Assembly (NCBI GenBank): GCA_023230425.1
Contig: JALNXI010000001.1
Span: 1 to 43,478 of the forward strand
Source of the DNA: Methanoculleus sp.
Lineage (GTDB): Archaea > Halobacteriota > Methanomicrobia > Methanomicrobiales > Methanoculleaceae
DNA: 43,478 bases
Direction of reading: 5' to 3'
In this document: positions 31,009 through 38,148 of the stretch, in pieces
How positions within the stretch are numbered: the stretch's first letter is position 1
Layout of the letters: the number at the start of each line of letters is the position of its first letter
Translations under genes and position numbers: made by a program
Notes under the pieces: model-generated
Seen by the model: only the letters and a program-made list of their open reading frames with translations
What the model was told of the DNA's origin: nothing
Databases searched by the model: none

Positions 31009-31177
31009 AGAGATGCTGGAAGAACTTCGGGGGATTGTTCGGAGGCTGGAAAACGGGGATACGAGCCTCGAAGAGAGTATCACCATCTACGAACGCGGTG
31101 CGCTCCTCGTAAAGCAGTGCGAAGACCTCCTCACCACAGCCGAGATGAAACTCACGGAACTCGGCCGCGACCAATGA
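30992..31177 (+). CDS. xseB: Exodeoxyribonuclease VII small subunit
   Basis: A 61-residue, helical, acidic XseB beginning MTETFEEMLEELRGIVRRLENGDTSLEESITIYERGALLVKQC, the standard form of the family. Several XseB chains bind the XseA coiled coil. It overlaps the end of xseA by 17 bp, indicating co-translation. Its last 26 bp overlap the 3' end of the histidine kinase gene on the opposite strand. Confidence 0.95.
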   Translation: MTETFEEMLEELRGIVRRLENGDTSLEESITIYERGALLVKQCEDLLTTAEMKLTELGRDQ

Positions 31178-33107
31178 ACCGGTAGAATCCCGGCGGGACT
31201 CTGATCTCGAACCGCACACCCTTCCCGGGCTCGCCGGTCTCCCGCAGGGAAAGATCGGTGATCGAGAGGATCTCCCGGGCAAGGAAGAGCCCGAACCCGG
31301 TCTGCTGTCCGAACCCCCGCTTGAATATCTTCTCTTTTTCAGCATCAGGAACACCGATACCGTCGTCCTCGTAGACAATGCTGATCCCGCGATCCGACTC
31401 TTCGGGATAGATCCGTATCCGGGTGATGCCTCCACCATGCTGCAGCGAGTTGTCGATGAGGTTTGTGAAGACCCGGACGATGAGGGGGTCGGCATACACC
31501 TCGATATCACCGGCCTGCACCTCGACGGTAACCTCTCCCGTATCGAGCCCCACCATCGCCTCGTGGGCGATCTGCGATACATTCTGCCAGAGAGGGGAAG
31601 CCATGCCGACATCCCGGTACTCCCCGGTGAAGGCCATGTAGCGCCGGATGTCCCGGACGGCTTCTTCCTCCTTCTGGTAATACTGCAGTAGTTCCGGGTC
31701 GCCCGTCCGCTCACGGGAGAGGTCGAGGTACCCCGAGAGCACGTTGAGCCGGTTTAAGATGTCGTGCCGGGTCACGTCCGAGAGCAGGTTGAGTTTCCGG
31801 TTCGCGAGGAGAAGCGCCTCCTCCGCCATCCGCGCATCGGTGATGTCCCGGCCCACCGACTGGTACTTGGCGACGGAGCCCTCTCGGTTGAAGAACACAG
31901 TATTGGTCCACTGCTGCCACCGGACCCTGCCGTCCGGCATGACCACCCGGTGCTCGACCGTCGATACGGGGTGTTCGGGAGTGAGGGAGCGAAGGCTCCG
32001 CTGGATCCGGGCCAGGTCGTCGGCAGGAACCGCGGGAGTATACCGCCGCCCGATGAGGTCCCCGCACGGTATACCGATGTACCGGCAATAGGCGTCGTTC
32101 ACAAAAGTGATGGTGCCGTCGGGGAGCCAGCGGTAGATCAGCTCGGTCTGGCTCTCCACGACCGTCCGGCACTGCTCCTCGCTCTTCCGGAGGGCCTCTT
32201 CAGCCCTCCGGCGATCCGATATGTCCTGAAGATAGACAGAGATGCCGTCACGGGTAGGGATGGCGCGCACCTCAACGGTGTGGTCTCGCTCCTGAAGGCG
32301 AAACCTGCATTCGCTCACACCAGCCCGACCGGCCTCCAGGACCTCCCGGAAGAACCCGATAACCGCCTCGTCCCGGAGGTTTGGGAAGACGTCGTATATG
32401 CTCTTCCCGAGGACCTCCTCCTCAGGGCTACCCGAGAGGCGGGCAGCCGCCACGTTCCAGAAGATGATACGGTTGTCCCGGTCCAGGGCAAGGAAGGCGT
32501 CGCTGATGTTGCCGGTCAGTTCACGGTAGCGCTCTTCGCTCTCACGGAGGGCTTCTTCAACCTTCTTCTGTCCGGATATATCGTAGATGGCCCAGAGGCA
32601 CTCGGCTATCCCGCCACCGGGGTCGCGCGAGACCGAGACCGCCACGGCGGCAGGGAACGTGCTGCCGTCGTGCCTCGCGAGAGAGAACTCCTGCACCGGA
32701 ACCTCTTCGCCTCGCGTGAGCGCTGCAACCGCCGACTGGAAGGCCGGGATGCATCCGGGGTGGAGGTGCTCAGGGAGGGGGACCCCCTGCAGGCAGGCGG
32801 GGGCGAGGCCGAGCAGGGCGGCCGCCGCCCGGTTCGCCTCCAGGATGACCCCGTCCGACCCGGTGCAGATATATCCGGCCGGGAGGTGGGCAAGTCGGTT
32901 CCGGCATCGCCGGAACCCGGCGTCGATGCTCTGGATGTCGGCGATCAGTGTCTCCGCCTGGCTGTGGAGGTCGTCGAGAAGGGGCTTGAGGAGAAGCGGG
33001 TCTCCTGCAGGGATCACCCCTTCGCCGGCTCTGAGCGGGCGGAGGTGGCGGTCGAGTGCCTCCAGCAGTTCAAGGAGGTCATCGAGCGCCGGGCTAAACG
33101 GTTGCAT
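31152..33107 (-). CDS. PAS-domain sensor histidine kinase
   Basis: A 651-residue cytoplasmic kinase with no membrane segment. An N-terminal helical region (1-75) is followed by three PAS domains (about 78-190, 205-315 and 325-430), seen as YICTGSDGVILEANRAAAALLG, AFLALDRDNRIIFWNVAAARLSG and ELIYRWLPDGTITFVNDAYCRYIG, each with a following PAC-like end. The phospho-acceptor is His448 in TRHDILNRLNVLSGYLDLSRE, the H-box form common in Methanomicrobia. The HATPase domain has an N-box FTNLIDNSLQHGG (around 550), VYEDDGIGVPDAEKEKIF (G1) and GFGLFLAREIL (G2). The signal is unknown. No response regulator is adjacent, so it is an orphan kinase. Confidence 0.92.
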   Translation of the reverse strand: MQPFSPALDDLLELLEALDRHLRPLRAGEGVIPAGDPLLLKPLLDDLHSQAETLIADIQSIDAGFRRCRNRLAHLPAGYICTGSDGVILEANRAAAALLGLAPACLQGVPLPEHLHPGCIPAFQSAVAALTRGEEVPVQEFSLARHDGSTFPAAVAVSVSRDPGGGIAECLWAIYDISGQKKVEEALRESEERYRELTGNISDAFLALDRDNRIIFWNVAAARLSGSPEEEVLGKSIYDVFPNLRDEAVIGFFREVLEAGRAGVSECRFRLQERDHTVEVRAIPTRDGISVYLQDISDRRRAEEALRKSEEQCRTVVESQTELIYRWLPDGTITFVNDAYCRYIGIPCGDLIGRRYTPAVPADDLARIQRSLRSLTPEHPVSTVEHRVVMPDGRVRWQQWTNTVFFNREGSVAKYQSVGRDITDARMAEEALLLANRKLNLLSDVTRHDILNRLNVLSGYLDLSRERTGDPELLQYYQKEEEAVRDIRRYMAFTGEYRDVGMASPLWQNVSQIAHEAMVGLDTGEVTVEVQAGDIEVYADPLIVRVFTNLIDNSLQHGGGITRIRIYPEESDRGISIVYEDDGIGVPDAEKEKIFKRGFGQQTGFGLFLAREILSITDLSLRETGEPGKGVRFEIRVPPGFYRFIGRGRVP

Positions 33108-33237
33108 ACCTCATCTGCCTCCCGCACCTTGAGCGGATAAACCTATCCCCCGGTGTCACCCCCGGGTCACAAGACCGGCCGAAGGGGTGTTTCTCATGCG
33201 TTCGGAGGGAGACGTGTTCGTGAATGCCCCGGGGATC

Positions 33238-33245
33238 GTATATAC
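33238..33245 (+). promoter_or_regulatory. TATA box of the small two-TM gene
   Basis: The sequence gtatatac lies with its centre about 27 nt before the ATG at 33269, which fits a leaderless transcript and supports this start. Confidence 0.55.
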
Positions 33246-33268
33246 TTTCAAACGACGCACGGTCTATC

Positions 33269-33457
33269 ATGGTAGACGAGAAAGCAGGGGCGATAATAAC
33301 TGTCTTCGTCGTAGGCGTCGTTACGGCCCTGGATCTCCTCAGGGCGATCCCCGCGGGGCTGGCCCCGATTATCGGGCTCTTCGCGGCCGTCCTGCTCCTT
33401 GCAACCGGCTTGCTGGTGCCTGGAGAGAGCCGGGACGGGATGCGAACCGTCCGGTGA
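33269..33457 (+). CDS. Small two-helix membrane protein
   Basis: A 62-residue protein with two hydrophobic segments (about residues 6-22, AIITVFVVGVVTALDLL, and 28-47, LAPIIGLFAAVLLLATGLL) joined by a short Arg/Pro/Gly turn and followed by a polar tail. The TATA box at 33238-33245 is correctly spaced for the ATG at 33269; the frame is open further upstream to 33224 but that would lie over the promoter. No family is recognised. It lies between the divergent kinase gene and the convergent DUF371 gene. Confidence 0.65.
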   Translation: MVDEKAGAIITVFVVGVVTALDLLRAIPAGLAPIIGLFAAVLLLATGLLVPGESRDGMRTVR

Positions 33458-33475
33458 GTGGCGACCGGGTGCCGG

Positions 33476-33910
33476 TCAGGAACCCTCCGGGATCTCCGCT
33501 TCGAGCTCGACCACCAGTTCCTCCCCCCGCCGGAGCGCCTCGATAAACTCCCGGGGGAGGCCGGCCGCGACGCGATCGGAATGGATGCCCACGGTCCGGT
33601 CCGAGACGAAGTCGCTTCGCCGCCAGACAAGATCGGCGGGGTGGTCCAGGGTAAGCGCCGCACTTCCTCGCGATCTGACTTCGACGGTCTGGCCGCCGGC
33701 GATGAGCCGGGTCGTGAGCACCGCACGGTCGTCGCAGAGCACAGCTTTCAGGCCGGGGTCGAGGTCGGCGGCACCTTTGTCGGCAGCGACGCCGATGATG
33801 CAGTCACCAGATAGCGTCAGCGTCTCGTCCCTCGTCACCTCAAATGTCGTCGGATGGATTCCCTGGATCAGCGGGTGCCCTCGCGCCCGCACGATATCCC
33901 TCGCCTTCAT
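33476..33910 (-). CDS. DUF371 family protein
   Basis: A 144-residue protein of an archaeal conserved family (DUF371). It begins KARDIVRARGHPLIQGIHPTTFEVTRDETLTLSGDCIIGVAADKGAADL, the most conserved part, and ends with an acidic tail. The family is a small beta-rich protein of unknown function; the RGHP and GDCIIGV motifs suggest a binding site but nothing definite. It is transcribed divergently from the zinc-finger gene at 33943, with only 32 bp between them, in which an AT-rich acttaattagg may be the shared promoter. Confidence 0.85.
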   Translation of the reverse strand: MKARDIVRARGHPLIQGIHPTTFEVTRDETLTLSGDCIIGVAADKGAADLDPGLKAVLCDDRAVLTTRLIAGGQTVEVRSRGSAALTLDHPADLVWRRSDFVSDRTVGIHSDRVAAGLPREFIEALRRGEELVVELEAEIPEGS

Positions 33911-33942
33911 ACTTAATTAGGAAGGGACTCCATTGCTAATGA

Positions 33943-34536
33943 ATGATTAGTATCATCTGCCCCGTCTGTAAGGAGGAGTGTGAGCACCAGGTTCTCCGGG
34001 AGGCCGCTGAACTGGTGGTACAGTGTAGCGAGTGCGGCCAGATCCACCGGACACCAAAGCCCCCCGAACCCCGTATTCTCACCATCAGGGCAATTGTGAG
34101 CCATGAGACGGAGTCACAGGTCTGCACCGTGGAGATGCTCGCCGATGAGGTTGTGAGCCTTGGGGACCAGATCGCCGCGGAGTGTGGAGACGAGGTCTTC
34201 GGGGTCGAGGTCACCGGCATCGAGGTCGGAGCGAAACGAGTCCGCCGGGCGGAGGCCGAGGCGGTGACGACCCTCTGGACCCGGGGTATCGAACAGGTCG
34301 TGGTGAGGGCATCCATCCATACCGGGCGCACGACCCTTCCGCTCTACCAGGCTGCGGAGGGAGAAGATGAGTTCGTCGTCGGGGAGGCCTACACCTTCGG
34401 CGGGCGGCGGATCCGGATATCACACATCAAACTCCGTGACGGCCCGGTCATACGGAAAGAAGGCTGGAAGACTGTAGCCCGCCGGGTAAAGAGGATTTAC
34501 GGCTACCTCGAAGGGCGTTACCCGAGGAGGCCGTGA
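33943..34536 (+). CDS. HVO_0476-type zinc finger protein
   Basis: A 197-residue archaeal protein with an N-terminal zinc ribbon formed by CPVC (7-10) and CSEC (28-31), followed by a domain of about 150 residues with ILTIRAIVSHETESQVCTVEM, GIEVGAKRVRRAEAEAVTTLWTRGIEQVVVRAS and a basic end (GWKTVARRVKRIYGYLEGRYPRRP). This matches the HVO_0476 family described in haloarchaea and methanogens, whose function is unknown; the basic end and zinc ribbon suggest nucleic-acid binding. The start at 33943 (ATG) has no clear ribosome-binding site. Confidence 0.85.
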   Translation: MISIICPVCKEECEHQVLREAAELVVQCSECGQIHRTPKPPEPRILTIRAIVSHETESQVCTVEMLADEVVSLGDQIAAECGDEVFGVEVTGIEVGAKRVRRAEAEAVTTLWTRGIEQVVVRASIHTGRTTLPLYQAAEGEDEFVVGEAYTFGGRRIRISHIKLRDGPVIRKEGWKTVARRVKRIYGYLEGRYPRRP

Positions 34537-34798
34537 TCCCCGCCAACCCGGGGCAGCAGGGTGCGGGATATTCGCAAGCCTTCGGGTGCGCATGCTTCCC
34601 CCCTCCGGCCGTTGCAACCCACCCCGGCACCCGTACACTCCACAACCAGCAGAAGGCCTCTCTCGGGGAACGGGACTTCGCCCTGCACGTTCGCGGGCGA
34701 GGTCGATAACCAGCAGATCCGCTCCACCTTCTGAATAACTTGCAGGCACACGATGGAAAGAACCGCAACACCGGGCCTTCCCGGCACCGCCCTGACCT

Positions 34799-35077
34799 TT
34801 ATCCGGGCAGGGGTCGAGGCAGGTGCCGGCGAATCGCAGCCTCGAGGTCTTCACGGTGGACGAGACCTTCCATCCGCTCCCTGACCTCGTCGCCCTCGAT
34901 GACGAGGGTTGTAGGGGTCACCCGGAGGCTATACTCTTTGATATACTGCGGGTTCTTAACGGCATCGATCTCCTCGATCTCGATCCCGAGGTCCTTCTCC
35001 ACCTCGCGAAGGATGGGGACCTGCTCATCGCACCCCATGCACCCTTCCTGGTAGAAGTTCATCACTTTTACCGCCAT
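34799..35077 (-). CDS. Thioredoxin-like protein with CMGC motif
   Basis: A 92-residue thioredoxin-fold protein. It begins MAVKVMNFYQEGCMGCDEQVPILREVEKDLG, with the redox motif CMGC at 13-16, and has the cis-Pro region RVTPTTLVIEGDEV. This is the short glutaredoxin-like thioredoxin type of methanogens. It would reduce disulfides in the cytoplasm; the partner is unknown. The CMGC motif differs from the CGPC of classical thioredoxins. Between 34537 and 34798 no gene is seen. Confidence 0.9.
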   Translation of the reverse strand: MAVKVMNFYQEGCMGCDEQVPILREVEKDLGIEIEEIDAVKNPQYIKEYSLRVTPTTLVIEGDEVRERMEGLVHREDLEAAIRRHLPRPLPG

Positions 35078-35121
35078 ACATGGCAGAAAGCGGGAAGACT
35101 ATAAAAAACTGTGGGGTGCCG

Positions 35122-35814
35122 TCACCCCGTTATGCTGTTGAGCGTGACCTCGGCGCTGCCGTAGCGGTACGTGATGACCAGGGAGTCGGGATTCTTGGCG
35201 ATAACCTTCCCTATGCGCAGTGCCGGGGTCTCATTGGTCTCATTACCCATGGGGATGTCCGGTGATGCCGTCAGTCCGAGCATGACCATGTCGCCCACCG
35301 CTCTCTCGCTGAAGTTGAGGCCGATGCCGTCGGCGTCTTCCTGGCTCAGGTTCGCCTCGAGGTCGTTTGCCCCGTAGGAGAACCCAACGACCTTCGTCTC
35401 TCCGGGGCGCATCCCGATCAGTCCCTGAGAGATGGCGTTGGTCTCAAAGCCGAGGAGGCCGACAGCCGAGAATCCGGGAGGATATTCGACCGGTATGACG
35501 GCGACGTTCTCGCCCGAGACCTGGCTCCCGACGGGGATCGTCAGACCTCTCGTCAGGAGGACGAGGTTCCCCTTCTGGGATTCGCTCGACACGAGGTTCT
35601 GGTCGGTCGTGGCGAGAGGGCGCCCGTCCTCGCCACGGATGGTGTAGCCGATCTGTGCCGTATTCCCTGCCTGAGCCTTCTGGCTGCTCCCAAACATCGG
35701 GGCCAGGTAGGATCCCACCATGGCCACCGCAACCAGCAGGGCGACGCCCACGTAGGCCCATTTCATCCATGCCTTATCGTCGTTCTTCGAGGTTTTCTGC
35801 TGAGTCTGTTTCAT
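35122..35814 (-). CDS. Membrane-anchored FKBP-like protein
   Basis: A 230-residue protein with a polar cytoplasmic N-terminus, one membrane segment (about 18-40, MKWAYVGVALLVAVAMVGSYLAP), and an outer domain that begins GNTAQIGYTIRGEDGRPLATTDQ and contains AISQGLIGMRPGETKVVGF, the central pattern of FKBP-type prolyl isomerases. The active-site aromatic residues of classical FKBPs are not obvious, so it may be a binding rather than catalytic version. A similar pattern occurs in other methanogen exported proteins. The gene is monocistronic; AT-rich tttcgttaaaataaaatag upstream of the start (35829-35850) fits a promoter. Confidence 0.75.
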   Translation of the reverse strand: MKQTQQKTSKNDDKAWMKWAYVGVALLVAVAMVGSYLAPMFGSSQKAQAGNTAQIGYTIRGEDGRPLATTDQNLVSSESQKGNLVLLTRGLTIPVGSQVSGENVAVIPVEYPPGFSAVGLLGFETNAISQGLIGMRPGETKVVGFSYGANDLEANLSQEDADGIGLNFSERAVGDMVMLGLTASPDIPMGNETNETPALRIGKVIAKNPDSLVITYRYGSAEVTLNSITG

Positions 35815-35887
35815 TGTTGTACAATCGTCTTTCGTTAAAATAAAATAGTATTGTTCTGTGCGGGAGAAGGTGTCGGATTAGATAGCA

Positions 35888-35895
35888 TTATATAA
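35888..35895 (+). promoter_or_regulatory. TATA box of hsp20
   Basis: The sequence ttatataa is a strong archaeal TATA box, about 78 nt before the hsp20 ATG. Transcription would start near 35916-35918, giving a leader of about 50 nt, unlike the leaderless neighbours. Confidence 0.65.
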
Positions 35896-35921
35896 CAAAA
35901 ACACTACCTTAAAGTTAGCCA

Positions 35922-35938
35922 GGGCGACCCGGTCGCCC
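35922..35938 (+). promoter_or_regulatory. Inverted repeat in the hsp20 leader
   Basis: gggcgacc, one base, ggtcgccc: a perfect 8-bp inverted repeat immediately downstream of the expected transcription start. It could be the operator of a heat-shock repressor or, as an RNA hairpin of 7 bp with a 3-nt loop, a structure in the leader. Confidence 0.5.
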
Positions 35939-35969
35939 CGGGGCCATTCCAGAAACAGGAGTGATTACG

Positions 35970-36440
35970 ATGGCAAGGATTGAACGAGGGCCGTATCGCA
36001 CGATATGGCAGGACTTTGACGACCTTATGGCCGAGATGGAGAGCAGGTTCCAGTCCATGCTCGGAGGAATCGGCGCACGAGGAGAAGAGATCAGGGGCCG
36101 GGTCGTCCCGGCAGTCCGCGATTTCCGTGTAGATGTCCGGGACCACGAGGACGAGGTGATCGTCGTTGCCGACCTCCCCGGCGTTGAGAAAGAGAACGTC
36201 GCTGTCCGGCTCATCGACCCCCAGCACCTGGAGATCGTAAGCAGGCGGACGGACGAGACCGAGGAGGAGACCAGGGATTTCTTCATGCGGGAACGTGTCT
36301 ACGGTCAGATGAGCCGCACGGTGATGCTCCCCGCCGAGGTGACCGAAGAGAGTTCCGCTGCTTCATTCAAGAACGGCGTTCTCGAAGTCCGGCTGAAGAA
36401 AGCGCCGACCGAGACCGGGACCACAATCCCCATTGAATAA
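35970..36440 (+). CDS. Small heat shock protein Hsp20
   Basis: A 156-residue alpha-crystallin-type chaperone that binds unfolding proteins in large oligomers. The N-terminal arm is about 45 residues (WQDFDDLMAEMESRFQSMLGG), followed by the alpha-crystallin domain from DFRVDVRDHEDEVIVVADLPGVEKENV to the typical SSAASFKNGVLEVRLKKAP (A-x-x-x-n-G-v-L motif), and a C-terminal IPIE, matching the I-x-I/V anchor motif. The ATG at 35970 is preferred over GTG at 35961: aggagtga lies just before it. A TATA box and inverted repeat lie upstream. Confidence 0.95.
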   Translation: MARIERGPYRTIWQDFDDLMAEMESRFQSMLGGIGARGEEIRGRVVPAVRDFRVDVRDHEDEVIVVADLPGVEKENVAVRLIDPQHLEIVSRRTDETEEETRDFFMRERVYGQMSRTVMLPAEVTEESSAASFKNGVLEVRLKKAPTETGTTIPIE

Positions 36441-36505
36441 CCTTTTTTATGCCTTCACCAATCTTGACCGAACAATTCATGTCGAGCCAGTGTGACACTA
36501 TCATA

Positions 36506-37294
36506 ATGGACAAAAAGAGGGTCAAGGACTACATGACCTACGACGTCGTCACCGTCAACGCCCACGGAACGGTCCGCGACGTCATCGAAACCATAAAAAA
36601 GACACACCACGATGGATTTCCGGTCGTGGAGAACTCAAAGGAAGTGGTGGGCTACATATCGGCACGGGACCTCCTCTTCGCCCACCCGGCAACACCAATA
36701 GAGCAGGTGATGTCCCGCCACCTCATCGTTGCCGACCCGGATATGAGCGTGAACGATGCAGCCCGTGTCATCTTCCGTTCCGGCATCCAGAAACTCCCGG
36801 TCGTCGATGAGAAGAACGAACTCATCGGGATCATATCGAACGCCGATGTCATCAGGTCCCAGATCGAGCACGTCTCACCGGAGAAGGTCTTCAAGTTCAT
36901 CGAGACCTTGAAGAAACTCTACGGGGTCGAGCCGACGTTGCGAAGGGGCTCGGTCCCGATCAACGACCTCCTGCCCACCCAGTCAAAGATCTATGAGGAC
37001 GAACTGGAAGGGCGGATGTACGAGATCAAGAAGGGGCTCGCCGAACCCCTGATCGTGGTCAGGCGGCCGGGCCGCTGGATCCTGGTCGACGGGCACCACC
37101 GGGCAATCGCGGCGAAAAGGCTCGGGATCAAGAATCTTGACGCCTATATCATCGAGGTCAGGGAGAATATCGAGCTCGGTATGGAGCGGACGGCCCGGAC
37201 GCTCAACCTCACCACACTCGACGACATCAAGGTGCTCGATTACGCCCGCCATCCCCTCGTCGCGCTGACGCACCGGCTTGTTCGGCACGGCTAG
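36506..37294 (+). CDS. CBS-pair protein with ParB-like domain
   Basis: A 262-residue protein from the ATG at 36506, preceded by gtga 10 nt upstream; starts at 36479 or 36449 are possible and would add up to 19 residues. The N-terminal half is a CBS pair (VKDYMTYDVVTVNAHGTVRDVIETIKKTHHDGFPVVENSKEVVGYISARDLL and VMSRHLIVADPDMSVNDAARVIFRSGIQKLPVVDEKNELIGIISNADV), which usually senses adenine nucleotides. The C-terminal half has a ParB-like domain with KKGLAEPLIVVRRPGRWILVDGHHRAIAAKRLG. No helix-turn-helix of full ParB is evident, so DNA segregation is not implied; it may be an adenine-nucleotide-regulated NTP-binding module. It follows hsp20 by 65 bp. Confidence 0.9.
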   Translation: MDKKRVKDYMTYDVVTVNAHGTVRDVIETIKKTHHDGFPVVENSKEVVGYISARDLLFAHPATPIEQVMSRHLIVADPDMSVNDAARVIFRSGIQKLPVVDEKNELIGIISNADVIRSQIEHVSPEKVFKFIETLKKLYGVEPTLRRGSVPINDLLPTQSKIYEDELEGRMYEIKKGLAEPLIVVRRPGRWILVDGHHRAIAAKRLGIKNLDAYIIEVRENIELGMERTARTLNLTTLDDIKVLDYARHPLVALTHRLVRHG

Positions 37295-37484
37295 TGCAAC
37301 GATTCCCAATTATCGGACTTATTTAGTACTCGTCTCCCCTCCCGATGGGGCTGGTGCCGGATCCGGATCTTCCCCGGGCTCTCCCCCTGCGGTGGACCGT
37401 GGTGGCTATCGCCATTGGGGGAGAGGCTGACGGGGAGGGGGCCTGCTCCCTCCCCTGTCTCCACTCTCCAGGTATGCCGGTAAA

Positions 37485-37569
37485 CCCCACCCCGCCCGGC
37501 CTCCGGCCTCCTCCCCCGCCCTGGGGGCGGGGGCAGTCATGGTGATACCTGGTGTGGGAAGCCGTGCCC
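37485..37569 (+). repeat. Dispersed GC-rich hairpin repeat, copy B
   Basis: Second copy of the element at 15916-16001, in the same orientation. The hairpin is kept although its bases differ: cccccgccc (37513-37521) pairs with gggcggggg (37525-37533) around a 3-base loop. After the hairpin both copies share ggcagtcatgg and a tail ending in agccgtg. Confidence 0.8.
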
Positions 37570-38139
37570 GGGCGTACTCCGGAGTATGACCTCCTGGAGC
37601 AGGTGTGCGAGATCCGATGGTGCTCTCTGGTTGTACTACATATTGAGAATCGTTGCACTAGCATCCTGGCGGATACCGGCGCCGGGGTTCGGCAAAAAGC
37701 CGGTGGTTGAGGTTATCTGCCGGGGGAGCTGTTGCGGTCGGGGCGTCATGCGGGACAGTATCGCAGGCGTTCCTCTCTCGCCTCCCCAGGGTGCGGCAGG
37801 GGGTGACTGCCGTCCTGGCTGACTAGGTATGGATATTGCTGGGTTCCCGCGAGTTTTATAAAAAAATATTGGATTACATCCTGTGTTCGGTGTCTGTTCA
37901 CCTGCCTGGAATGCCTCCCGGGAGCACTGGCCAAGGCAAGTATTTCCTGAGGTTTATGCGCTAAAATTGATCACGTTATATATAATTTTCTATTTTTATT
38001 TTGATTTCACAAATAGTATAAATTAGCGATTTCCTGTGATAATGGTCATTATTTTAATATTCTGATGTAATTCTGTTGTCCAATTAATTTGGAAAACGTT
38101 TTAAATCATAGGTTTCAGATAATGCAGTATCTCCCGAGA

Positions 38140-38144
38140 GGTGA
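38140..38144 (+). promoter_or_regulatory. Ribosome-binding site of the dockerin gene
   Basis: The sequence ggtga lies 4 nt before the ATG at 38149, which also begins the signal peptide. It settles the start among several in-frame ATGs from 38089 onward. Confidence 0.65.
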
Positions 38145-38148
38145 GATA

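Larger units (their letters stand above)
37295..38148. other. Long intergenic region with repeat and AT-rich promoter zone
   Basis: These 850 bp hold the repeat at 37485-37569, then mixed sequence without a credible gene, then an AT-rich tract from about 37960 to 38110 ahead of the dockerin gene. In that tract gttttaaatc at 38098-38107 could serve as a TATA box. Short open frames here (for example 37586-37822) lack codon bias and family features. Confidence 0.7.

Noticed and set aside
31764..33140. A 458-codon plus-strand frame
   Set aside because: Antisense to the PAS histidine kinase, which carries the H-box, N-box and G-box motifs.
34537..34798. Possible gene between the zinc-finger and thioredoxin-like genes
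   Set aside because: Frames here are short or extend antisense into neighbours, with no codon bias; nothing recognisable was found.
36506..37294. Chromosome or plasmid partition locus
   Set aside because: The ParB-like domain has no helix-turn-helix, no ParA gene lies nearby and no parS-like repeats were seen.
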